A stretch of DNA of 64,000 nucleotides from Blastocatellia bacterium (GTDB taxonomy: Bacteria > Acidobacteriota > Blastocatellia > UBA7656 > JADIYM01), in the NCBI GenBank assembly GCA_016705245.1, contig JADIYM010000008.1:270671-334670 (forward strand). The letters are read 5' to 3'. A model generated the notes under the pieces. It had not been told where the DNA came from. It saw only the letters and a list, made by a program, of their open reading frames with translations, and did no database searches. Numbering within the stretch: position 1 is the first letter of the stretch; each line of letters opens with the position of its first letter. The position numbers and the translations under genes are program-made. Shown here in pieces: positions 56,182 to 64,000 of this stretch.

Positions 56182-59090
56182 TCAATTCACCGTAACGTCG
56201 AGGGCATTCGACAGCACTCCGCCTCCGTTGTACGTGCCCCCGGATTGATGACGACGACCTTGAACGTCCTGAGCTCATTGAGCCTCGAACGCGACAGGAT
56301 GACGACAATCTCAGTGGAGTCCTTGAACCGGGCATCGTGAGGCTGGCCGACTGGCTCGCCAGTGGCGTTCAGGAGCTGAACTGTCGCTCCGTCCCGGAAG
56401 CTTGTTCCCGTTAACCGCAGAGCGTACTCCGTCGGATCCTCGACGCGAGGCAGCAGGTCGAACGCCGTGACGGTCGGGGCGAGGACTCCGATCTCCAGCG
56501 CCGGCGCGGCATCGCCTCGTTGCGAGCCCGGGTTGATCACTCGGACGAGCAGAGTTCCGGGTCGCGCCACGAGCCTGAGCAGTTCAGGCGAGTCAATTTG
56601 GATGTTGATGCGCTTGCGGTCCTTGAACTCGGCGTCCTCGACGGTAACGCGTTTCGTGACCTCGCCCGCCCCGTCCGTTCTCGTGAACTTGACGATCGCC
56701 CCACGTCGAAAATCGGTGCCTTCGAGTTTGAGCACGAACGGACCGGCCCCTGCGATGACCGAAACTGGCGTCGACGACGCCACATTCGGACCGGCGACTG
56801 TGAAAACAGAATCCGCCGCGTCACCCAGCCGGCGGCGCTCTCCCGGCACCGGATTGATGACCCGGATGGCAAGCGCGCCCGACAGCGTCAGGTCATTTGC
56901 GGCAAGCCGCACGACGAGTTTGGTCGACTTTCGCCACTTGACGGACGAAGACGGAAGCTGCCGGTAGAGCGCCGGCTCGGAATCTCCACGCACCGGCCGC
57001 TTTACGTACACGACGGCATCGCGGTGGAAATTCTCTCCGACGACCTCGACGGCAAGCGATTCGTCGGACTTCAGGTCTCCGGCGACGATGCGGTCCGGCG
57101 TGATGCTCGTGATCGACGGGCCGGCGACCGTCACGGGAAGGACCTGCGAGATCGTCGTTCCGTCACGATCGAGCACCGAGATGCTGATCGCCCGCGCCCG
57201 CACCGTCAGCTTGTGCGGTAGCCGCGCAATGATCTGAGTGAAGCTGATGCGATACGTTCGAAGGTCGACGATCTGCACCGTGCCGCTCGGGTCGGTGTAG
57301 GCCGCCTTCACGATGGCGCCGTCCCGGAAGTGGTCACCGCGAACGTTGAGGTCGACACCACCGCTTCCGGAGTCGATTTTGGACGGTGAGACTTTAAGGA
57401 GCGCCGGTTGAAACGGCGGCACGACGAGCAGTTCGACGACGTTCGAAAGCGTGCCGTCGGGATTCCGCACCTGGATGGGAATCGAGCGCACCGTCGTGAG
57501 CTTTGACGACATGAGCGTGAAGTTCACGCGCTTCGTGTTTCGACTGACCTCGGCCGAGTAGACGTCACCGTCAGCGACCACTGTCGCGCCGACTCCGAAG
57601 CCGGATCCGACAATCGTGACGGGAAGGTCGCGGCGCCGTCCGAGCTGGATCGACCCCGGACTCAGGCGATCGATCGTCGGCGTTGCAAGCTTGTCGCCAT
57701 CGTGTTCCTTGCTCGCCGACCGGTTGCGCTCGCGGTCCTCGCCTGCCGTCGACGCAGACTCGGGAACCGCCGCGGGCGGAGCCATCTGCTCCATCGGCAC
57801 GATGTCGAGGCGACCCTGGTCGCCTCCGGCCGAAACGACGGCAATCGCCTCGGCAAGGGGTGCCGGAGCAATCGACTGTACGCGACCGTCGAATCTCTCC
57901 ATGCCGCGAGCCGAACCCGTTGCGACGTCGACTACATAAAGCGATCCGGTTCGTGCCGGAACGTAGATCGAACGACCGTCGGCCGAGAAGCCCGCGTTGT
58001 TCGACGGTCCAATTTCATCGCCCGTCTCGGGATAGAAGCGCGACTGTTGCTGCAGGCGTCCCTCCGGATTCGCGACGGCGAGAATTGCGCCGGGAATGCC
58101 GAACGGGTGCGCCGGATCGGGCTCCAGAATCGGCTCGCGGCCGCCCGGTCGCGAGAGATTGACGACGGCGACCACGTCGCGGTCGGCGTCGTGATAGATC
58201 GAAATGGGTCCCGACGAGCCATCCGTCTCGAGTTTGTCGATCAGCTCGCCGGTCTCGAGCGAGAAGCTCATCAACACGCGACCGCGCACCGACGCGACGT
58301 AGCCGGTGCGGCCCGACGCGTCGAACACGACGTTGTTCGCTGCGCTGACCGGGGCGTCGGGCGGAAGCTCGAACGCCGAAACGGGCAACAACACGCCGAT
58401 ATCGTTGAGGCTGACGATCGACACCTTGTTCGATTCGGCGCTCACTAGAGCGATCCGTGATTCGTCTTTCGCGTCCACGACAGAGATGCGGTCGGTCGGG
58501 CCATCCAGGGTTATCGCGCCAAGCTGCTGACCGGTCTCGAGGTCAAACGAAAGCAGCGCCGGGACCGGTAGTTCCAGCGCGATGAGCCCCGTTCGTCCCG
58601 ACCGGGCGATTTCAGCGCGCCCTTGCCGGACCGGCACCGTGCCCTCAGGCAGGTCAAACGTGGAGACCGGCTTGATGTCGAGTGCATCCGTCACGTCGAA
58701 GACACGAACCTTCGCGGTTTCCCGCTCGAGCGGGTCGCCGGGGAGCGTCACGACGAGCAATCGGCGAACGCCGTCATCGTGAAGTGCGATCCCCGATGCC
58801 GGACCGAGCCCGGGGATGCTGGCCACGACCTCGCCTGTCCGGACGGCGAAAACGGCGACGGAATCACCCTTCGCTGGTGCGATGAAGCCATACTGACCGT
58901 CGAGCGACACCACGGGCTGGGTCCCCGGCTCGAGTATCGTTCCTTCCGGAAGTGCCACTTCAAGCCGCTTCTGACCGAAGGCCGGCGCGATCGCAGACGT
59001 GATGACGAGCGCGGCAAACATCGCCCCGACGAGCGCCGTGGATGTCAATTTTCGCAGGCCGAAACGCGACGATAAGTCAGATTTGGTCAT
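56182..59090 (-). CDS. Secreted YVTN-like beta-propeller with multiple IPT/TIG domains; one frameshift near the end
   Basis: The protein is about 969 aa. It has a signal peptide (LVGAMFAALVITSAIAPAFG), an N-terminal beta-propeller of short repeats (about 45-440; DGQYGFIAPA, SGRTGYVAS, DGRSIYVPAR), a linker, and about five IPT/TIG domains (about 470-965; ITSITPDRIVAGD, VRVINPGSQRGD, VVVINPG). Near 56238 one G is missing from a G run: in the shifted frame the sequence ends naturally (VLSNALDVTVN) at 56182, against an aberrant stop at 56187 in the original frame. It is probably a surface or periplasmic protein; function unknown. Confidence 0.82.
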
Positions 59091-59222
59091 CGATTCCTGT
59101 TGTCCGTACTCTGATAGGTTCGGCCGGGGCGATGCTTGCGCCGGTTAAACCGCAATAGTATCTTGGCGGTTCCCGGAATCGCAATTGTGGCCGGGATTGT
59201 GAAGCCATCTCGGGAGGGATAC

Positions 59223-59549
59223 ATGTCGGCAACGTGGATTCGGGTGACGTACGAGGCGCGCGGCGAGGGGCTGTATCACTTCGTCGCTCGAATCGACGGA
59301 GACCTTCGCGAGGCGATCTTCGATCGACCGCCCGACGAGTTCCTGCGATTCGACTACGTGCGATGGCTCGATGGTGAGGACGAGGAAGTCGACCGGCCAG
59401 AGTTCTCGAAGAACGAAGCTGATGACGAGTCGGGCAGCGACCATTGCATCTACTTGAGACAGCGGTCGATTCTTCAGATCGAACCGATACGCGAGGCGTT
59501 CATCGAGTTCTGGAACGCGACGATGGCCGAGGGCGGGTCGCTCTGGTAG
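59223..59549 (+). CDS. Small acidic cytosolic protein of unknown function
   Basis: The 108-aa protein has no signal peptide or membrane helix. It has segments WIRVTYEARGEG, YHFVARIDGDLREAIF and a strongly acidic stretch (WLDGEDEEVDRPEFS), with a predicted amphipathic C-terminal helix (IREAFIEFWNATM). I recognise no family. GGGAGGG upstream supports ATG 59223. Confidence 0.65.
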   Translation: MSATWIRVTYEARGEGLYHFVARIDGDLREAIFDRPPDEFLRFDYVRWLDGEDEEVDRPEFSKNEADDESGSDHCIYLRQRSILQIEPIREAFIEFWNATMAEGGSLW

Positions 59550-59574
59550 GCAGAAACGCGAGTCTCCGGTTCCC

Positions 59575-59672
59575 GTCTCCGTGCCTCTGAGTCTCCGTGC
59601 CTCTGTGTGCGAAGCTCTCTTTTCAATGAGGGCTTCGCACACAGAGGCACGGAGACTCAGAGGCACGGAGAC
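59575..59672. repeat. Perfect 41-bp palindromic repeat
   Basis: Arms 59575-59615 and 59632-59672 are exact complements over 41 bp with a 16-nt loop. It lies between the convergent small gene (stop 59549) and the selenoprotein gene (stop 59698), where it could end transcription from both sides. Confidence 0.95.
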
Positions 59673-59697
59673 GAGGGCGACAGTGCTCAGGACCTGC

Positions 59698-59931
59698 TCA
59701 CACCCTACGTTGCAACTCCGCGATGATCACTTCGTCCTCGGGGAACTCACCTGTCTCGAGCTTCGAGTAAATAAGCTCGCCATTTGCCGTGATCTCGAAG
59801 CAACCGCCCTTCGAGGGGATCAGCTTCAAGCTCTCCACATCCGTCCGAAGGGTCTCGAGGACTTTGTCCGTCAAACTGACGGCTCGGGGTGTGTAGTTTC
59901 AAGCCGTACAGTATTCGATCGTCACATTCAT
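59698..59931 (-). CDS. SelW/Rdx-family selenoprotein with in-frame UGA (C-x-x-Sec)
   Basis: The 77-residue protein is encoded on the minus strand from ATG 59931 to TGA 59700-59698, with an in-frame TGA as codon 11 (59901-59899). Read as Sec it gives MNVTIEYCTAU then NYTPRAVSLTDKVLETL, SLKLIPSKGGCFEIT, and GELIYSKLETGEFPED, the pattern of Rdx/SelW/SelT/SelH thioredoxin-like redox proteins with their CxxU site. Continuity on both sides of the TGA, the CxxU position and a SECIS-like hairpin argue for Sec. A GGAG at about 12-15 nt upstream may serve as ribosome site. It would act as a thiol-based reductant or peroxide sensor in the cytosol. Selenocysteine machinery genes are not in the window. 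Confidence 0.85.
59868..59882 (-). promoter_or_regulatory. Bacterial SECIS-like hairpin of the selW-like gene
   Basis: On the minus strand CCGTCA-GTT-TGACGG forms a perfect 6-bp stem with a 3-nt loop whose first base is G. The loop begins 22 nt after the UGA. This fits the published bacterial SECIS outline (loop near 16-37 nt from the UGA, G among the first two loop bases). Confidence 0.75.
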
Positions 59932-60094
59932 GCGGCTAGAGGCTCCTTCGTTCAGTGGTTCGACGAACATACCGCAGCCGGAGCGCCCGGACAACCGGAC
60001 GTCCTGCCGGCTTGATTGCCAGCCTTTCCATTCGAGTGGTAGATTGGCGCGTTTGCCGCACGACGGCGAACGAAACTGTCTGAGGAGCAACCAC

Positions 60095-60529
60095 GTGGCG
60101 AATCGAACTGCAACGATCGTGACCCAAAAGGGAACGATCACGTTTGAGCTGAGCGAAGACCTCGCACCGATCACGACGGCGAATTTCATCGGCCTTGCAG
60201 AGAGCAAGTTCTATGACGGCCTGAACTTCCACCGGGTTGAGCCGGGATTCGTCATCCAGGGCGGCTGCCCGAACGGCACGGGCACCGGGAGCTCGAGCAA
60301 GAAGATCCAGCTCGAGGTGACTCCGAACCTCAAGCACGATCGCGCCGGCGCCGTCGCGATGGCGCGCTCCCAGGATCCGAACAGCGCCTCGTGCCAGTTC
60401 TACATCACGCTCGGTCCGGCGTCCTTTCTCGACATGAACTATGCCGTTTTCGGGTATGTCACGTCCGGACAGGACGTAGTTGATTCGATTCGCATCGGCG
60501 ACAAGATCGTCTCTGTGACTATCGGTTAG
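60095..60529 (+). CDS. ppiB: Cyclophilin-type peptidyl-prolyl cis-trans isomerase
   Basis: The 144-aa cytosolic enzyme catalyses Xaa-Pro isomerisation. It has NFIGLAESKFYDGLNFHRVEPGFVIQGG, then SCQFYITLGPASFLD and YAVFGYVTSGQDVVD, the standard cyclophilin blocks. GTG 60095 follows GAGGAG by 8 nt; the longer open frame upstream is not used. It is divergent from the selenoprotein gene (163 nt between), where a TTGCCA-N18-TAGATT pair could be the ppiB promoter. Confidence 0.94.
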   Translation: MANRTATIVTQKGTITFELSEDLAPITTANFIGLAESKFYDGLNFHRVEPGFVIQGGCPNGTGTGSSSKKIQLEVTPNLKHDRAGAVAMARSQDPNSASCQFYITLGPASFLDMNYAVFGYVTSGQDVVDSIRIGDKIVSVTIG

Positions 60530-60585
60530 CGACCTCGGCGGATTCGAGCCTGAAGGCTCGAGCCCGTCCAGCCGCTGGTACGGCT

Positions 60586-61628
60586 GTGAACATCGTTCTC
60601 GGTATCGAGACTTCGTGCGACGGACGGCGGCCGCCATCGTTGAAGGCGGCCGCCGAATCCGTTCGAACGTCATCGCGTCACTGGTCTCCACGCATGCGCT
60701 TTATGGCGGCGTGGTGCCCGAGATCGCGTCGCGAGAGCACCTCGAGCGGATTGGAGAGATCGTCGATCGAGCGCTCGCGGATGCATCGATCGGCCTCGAT
60801 GAAGTCGACGGCATTGCAGTCACGTATGGTCCGGGACTCGTCGGCGCCCTGCTCGTAGGGCTGAGCTACGCCAAGTCGCTGGCGTATGCGAAGCGGCTTC
60901 CGCTCATCGGGATCAACCACATCGAGGGTCACGTCTTCTCCGTGGTCTTCGACAACGAATCAATCGCGTATCCTGCAGTGGCCTTGATCGTATCCGGCGG
61001 GCACACGAGTCTTTTCCTCATTCCGGAACCAGAGCGGTATCTGCTCCTCGGGCGAACGCGCGACGATGCGGCCGGCGAGGCCTACGACAAGGTGGCGAAA
61101 TTGCTCGGCCTCGGATATCCGGGAGGCCCGGTCATCGACCGACTGGCGCCGACCGGCGATCCGTCGCGCGCGCCACTGGTCTTTACCGTGCCGCAGATGC
61201 GTGACGACACGCTCGACTTCAGCTTCAGCGGCCTGAAGACCGCCGTACTTCGTTTCGTGCGCGAGAACTCAATCGAACCGGTTGCCGAGGGCTCCAGCCC
61301 TTCGCAGATCGTCCGCGACGTAGCGGCGAGCTTCCAGCAGCAGGCGGTGCGGGTGCTGCACGCACGGCTCCGCGCCGCGGTACGGTTGCATGGGCCCAGG
61401 ACGATCCTGCTTGCGGGAGGGGTGGCCTGTAACACGGCGCTGCGAGACGCCGTTGACGAGCTCGGTCGTGTATCCCGCGTTCCGGTGTTCAAGCCGTCCC
61501 CGATTCTCACGACGGACAATGCCGCGATGATCGCCGCGGCGGGTTATCCGAAGCTTCTCCGCGGCGAGCGAAGCAGTCTCAGCCTGAATGCAGACCCGAC
61601 GCTTCGACTGACCGGGGTCCGCGCATGA
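60586..61628 (+). CDS. tsaD: tRNA N6-adenosine threonylcarbamoyltransferase TsaD; one frameshift
   Basis: Corrected length is about 347 aa. TsaD transfers the threonylcarbamoyl group to A37 of ANN-reading tRNAs. The frame breaks near 60620: IVLGIETSCD reads on as a nonsense tail, while the next frame continues TAAAIVEGGRRIRSN; the universal SCDET shows that one A is missing. The metal site NHIEGH, the ASKE core (SYAKSLAYAKRLPLIGINH) and VPVFKPSPILTTDNAAM are intact. The stop overlaps the ribD ATG (ATGA). Confidence 0.94.
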
Positions 61629-62743
61629 ACGAGCGAGACCTCCACTACGCGCGGCTTGCGCTCGAGGCCGCCGCCGAAGGCATCGGACTGGCGAGCCCGA
61701 ATCCGCTCGTCGGCACGGTTATCGTTCGCAACGATGAGATCGTCGGGCGAGGCACGCACCGTTACGATGACCTCAAGCACGCCGAAGTGCTGGCTCTCGA
61801 GGAGGCGGGGGACCGGGCGCGCGGTGCGACCGCCTACGTGAACCTCGAGCCATGCAGCCACATCGGACGGACGCCGCCGTGTGTCGGCGCGCTGGTTGAC
61901 GCGGGGGTGGTGCGCGTCGTCGCTTCAATCGAAGATCCCGCGCCGTACGTCAACGGCCGTGGATTTGAGCAACTCCGGGCCGCCGGCATCGACGTCGTCA
62001 TCGGCGTCGACCGCGACGCCGCCGAACGGCTCAACGAGCGCTACCTGCATTTCATGCGAGCGGGGCTTCCATTCGTGACGATCAAGTTCGCGGCAACTCT
62101 CGACGGACGCGTTGCGACGAGCGAGGGACGGTCGGAACGGATCACGGGTGACGCATCCCGCGAGGCGTCGCACCAACTGCGGCTCGCGTACGATGCCATT
62201 CTCGTCGGTGTCGGTACGGTCGTCGCTGACGATCCGTCCCTGACATACCGCGGAGCGAACCCAAAGCGGGTCCCGCTATTACGAGTCGTCCTCGATCCGC
62301 GACTTCGCACGCCCGTCGGAGCCAGGCTCGTGACGACCGCCGAATCCACGCCAACCCTGATCTACACTCGCCAGGTCGACGACGCATCGCACGCGAGCCG
62401 GGCGAGCGCGCTGCGGGACTGCGGCGTGGAGGTCGCGGAAATGCCGTTCGATTCGCACCACGGAATAGCGCTCGATGCGGTGCTGGCCGATCTTGCAGCG
62501 CGAAGGGTACAGGGGCTCATCGTCGAAGGAGGCCCCGAGACGACGGCCGGATTCGTCGCGCGCGGATACGTTGACAAGGTGGTTGCGTTCATCGCGCCAA
62601 AGCTGCTCGGAGGCCGCCGGTCAATCGGCGCGATCGGCGGTGGCGACCGCGACTCGATCGACGACGCACTTGAGCTCGAGCGGGTCGAAACGCGCCGGAT
62701 CGGCGACGACATAGAGGTCACCGGATACCCGGTGCGAAGCTGA
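61625..62743 (+). CDS. ribD: Riboflavin biosynthesis protein RibD (deaminase/reductase)
   Basis: The 372-aa bifunctional enzyme performs steps 2 and 3 of riboflavin synthesis. The N-terminal deaminase (about 1-145) has the zinc motifs HAEVLAL and NLEPCSHIGRTPPC. The C-terminal reductase (about 150-370) has FVTIKFAATLDGRVAT, ILVGVGTVVADDPSLTYR and LIVEGGPETTAGF. It overlaps tsaD by ATGA and lies 5 nt before rsmA. Confidence 0.97.
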   Translation: MNERDLHYARLALEAAAEGIGLASPNPLVGTVIVRNDEIVGRGTHRYDDLKHAEVLALEEAGDRARGATAYVNLEPCSHIGRTPPCVGALVDAGVVRVVASIEDPAPYVNGRGFEQLRAAGIDVVIGVDRDAAERLNERYLHFMRAGLPFVTIKFAATLDGRVATSEGRSERITGDASREASHQLRLAYDAILVGVGTVVADDPSLTYRGANPKRVPLLRVVLDPRLRTPVGARLVTTAESTPTLIYTRQVDDASHASRASALRDCGVEVAEMPFDSHHGIALDAVLADLAARRVQGLIVEGGPETTAGFVARGYVDKVVAFIAPKLLGGRRSIGAIGGGDRDSIDDALELERVETRRIGDDIEVTGYPVRS

Positions 62744-62748
62744 TCTCC

Positions 62749-63550
62749 GTGCGCGCCAGGAAGCACCTGGGTCAGAATTGGCTCGCGGATCCTCGATACG
62801 CTGACCGCATCGTGGATGCCGTGGACCCGTGTGCAACGGACCTCATGATCGAGATCGGGCCGGGCCCAGGAGCCCTGACCGACAGGATCGTCCCGCGTGC
62901 GGGTCACACCATCGCCATCGAGCTCGATCCCCGGATGCGCGAGCCGCTCGAGGAGCGTCACGGTCGCGATCGCCTGACCGTTATCGATGCGGACGTTCTC
63001 GAGACGAATCTGACAGTGCTGGTGGCCGATGCCCGCGCCGCTCGTCCTTCCATCGAGAGGGTTCGTGTCGCCGCAAATCTGCCGTACTACATCTCGTCGG
63101 CTGTGCTCGTGCACCTCATCAACCACCGCGAAGCGCTTTTCGATGCGACGCTCATGCTGCAGAAGGAGGTCGTCGACCGCCTCGTGGCGAGCCCGGGCGG
63201 AAAGGAATACGGCAGCCTGACGGTATTCGTCGCGATGTACGCGGACGCGAGCCGACTCTTCGATGTTCCGCCGGGTGCCTTCAGGCCCGCGCCAAAAGTG
63301 ACGTCGAGCGTGATCGCCCTCAGGTTCCGCGAGCGGCCTGAGGACGTTCCGGACGCGACAGTTTTCAACCGCATCGTCCGGTCGGCATTCGCGCAGCGAC
63401 GCAAGACATTGGGGAACTGCCTCGCCGCGGGAGGGTTCATGACCTGCGCGACCGGGCCGGCATCGATCCGCGCCGCCGCGCCGGAGACTCCTGAGCCTTT
63501 CCGAACTTCGCAGCGCCCGCCCGTTCCCAGCCAGGCGCGCAATCGATTAG
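62749..63550 (+). CDS. rsmA: 16S rRNA dimethyladenosine transferase RsmA (KsgA); C-terminal frameshifts
   Basis: The enzyme dimethylates A1518 and A1519 of 16S rRNA. The N-terminal Rossmann domain is clear: KHLGQNWLADPR, MIEIGPGPGALTDRIV, IAIELDPRM, VAANLPYYISSAVL. The C-terminal domain reads FAQRRKTLGN and then breaks at about 63430 and 63485; the natural protein continues in two other frames (DRAGIDPRRR, then LLSLSELRSARPF) to TAG 63548-63550. Two bases appear to be missing, giving about 267 aa. GTG 62749 is the start. Confidence 0.9.
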
Positions 63551-63660
63551 ACTCTGCGTACCTTTGGTTCGTCTCTCCCCGCTGATCCAGGAGCTCACTG
63601 AGGAGATTATCTGCGACTATTTCGCCTTGGTTTTGATGGTGGCGGGGGGTTCCGTTGCCT

Positions 63661-64000
63661 CGTCAGCTGATGGGCACGCGGCTGCACGCCCTCTTTGCCG
63701 GAGACTGAGTTCTCGCTCGCCGAGAATCCGCTGTCGCGACGTCGGTCCGCGGCGACCATCGCGCGGGTGAGCTACGACGTCTTCAAGTGGCAGCTCGAAG
63801 ACAATATCGAGCAACATCGGCGTCGCGTGTGGCGCTGTTCGCTGACTGGAGATTCGGGCTACCACATGGGCTTTGCCCAGCTCCCCACGGAAGTGCCGCT
63901 TGCGACCGTGCGTGACTATGAAAACTACATCGCGCGACTTCGAGACTTTCCTCGTTACAACCGGGAACAGATCTCACTCCTGGCCGAGGGTGTGGCCACG
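63661..64000 (+). CDS. DUF885 family protein, 5' part only, with frameshift
   Basis: The last 270 nt encode a continuous stretch: EFSLAENPLSRRRSAATIARVS, FKWQLEDNIEQHR, YHMGFAQLPTEVPL, DYENYIARLRDFPRYN, EQISLLAEGVAT, which resembles the DUF885 family (predicted metallopeptidase-like, function unknown). Upstream the frame changes near 63700: PRQLMGTRLHALFAGD appears in another frame and resembles the family's N-terminal helix. The true start is uncertain; it lies roughly between 63564 and 63680. The 3' end is beyond the window. Confidence 0.6.

Overview
This is a GC-rich (roughly 60-65 %) Gram-negative bacterial chromosome segment. The gene content points to Acidobacteriota: a VWFA protein of the acidobacterial type, an SBBP-repeat secreted protein, an IPT/TIG surface protein, a carboxypeptidase-regulatory/beta-barrel protein, and an HspR-controlled dnaK operon. 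This placement rests on gene content only; no rRNA is present, and I saw no tRNA, CRISPR array or transposase.

Layout. 1-7.5 kb: the end of an ALDH7-type aldehyde dehydrogenase, comM/yifB, an SBBP-repeat secreted protein and a GAF-PAS class III nucleotide cyclase. 7.8-10 kb: tatA-tatC-pgsA. 10-17.3 kb: a heat-shock operon, dnaK-dnaJ-hspR-(AAA+/RF2 fusion)-hydrolase, behind a sigma70 promoter that overlaps a HAIR operator. 17.4-25 kb: a LytTR two-component pair, a secreted protein, a GNAT enzyme and an NtrC-type regulator next to a large membrane histidine kinase. 25-31.8 kb: beta-barrel protein, rsmD, VWFA protein, a membrane-anchored protein and hemD, all on the minus strand. 31.8-32.5 kb: a non-coding repeat cluster. 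32.5-43 kb: nuoCDHIJKLMN, the membrane arm plus connecting subunits of complex I. 43-45.7 kb: an AtpI/AtpZ-like protein, msrB and the F0 genes atpI-atpB-atpE. 45.8-53 kb: nfeD/qmcA, manC, lgt, an rluD-type pseudouridine synthase, dacB and a fatty-acid desaturase. 53-59 kb: lipoprotein, GAF-PP2C phosphatase, DUF4097-like protein and IPT/TIG protein. 59-64 kb: a small hypothetical gene, an unannotated SelW-like selenoprotein, ppiB, tsaD, ribD, rsmA and the start of a DUF885 protein.

Most notable. (1) The fourth gene of the dnaK operon encodes a Clp-type AAA+ protein fused to a nearly full-length release-factor-2-like domain that has lost both the GGQ and SPF motifs. It looks like a ribosome-docking unfoldase, and I know of no description of it. 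(2) A 77-residue Rdx/SelW-type selenoprotein with a C-x-x-Sec motif lies on the minus strand at 59698-59931, with a bacterial SECIS-like hairpin just downstream of the UGA.

Caution. At least ten single-base frameshifts interrupt otherwise well-conserved genes (dnaJ, the AAA+/RF2 gene, the LytS-type kinase, the NtrC regulator, the desaturase, the IPT protein, tsaD, rsmA and DUF885). Several sit in short G runs, so sequence error is the simplest explanation. Two dispersed repeat families occupy many intergenic gaps: a GCAGAG/CTCTGC palindrome and an element whose ends spell NPERSEGP in one frame.
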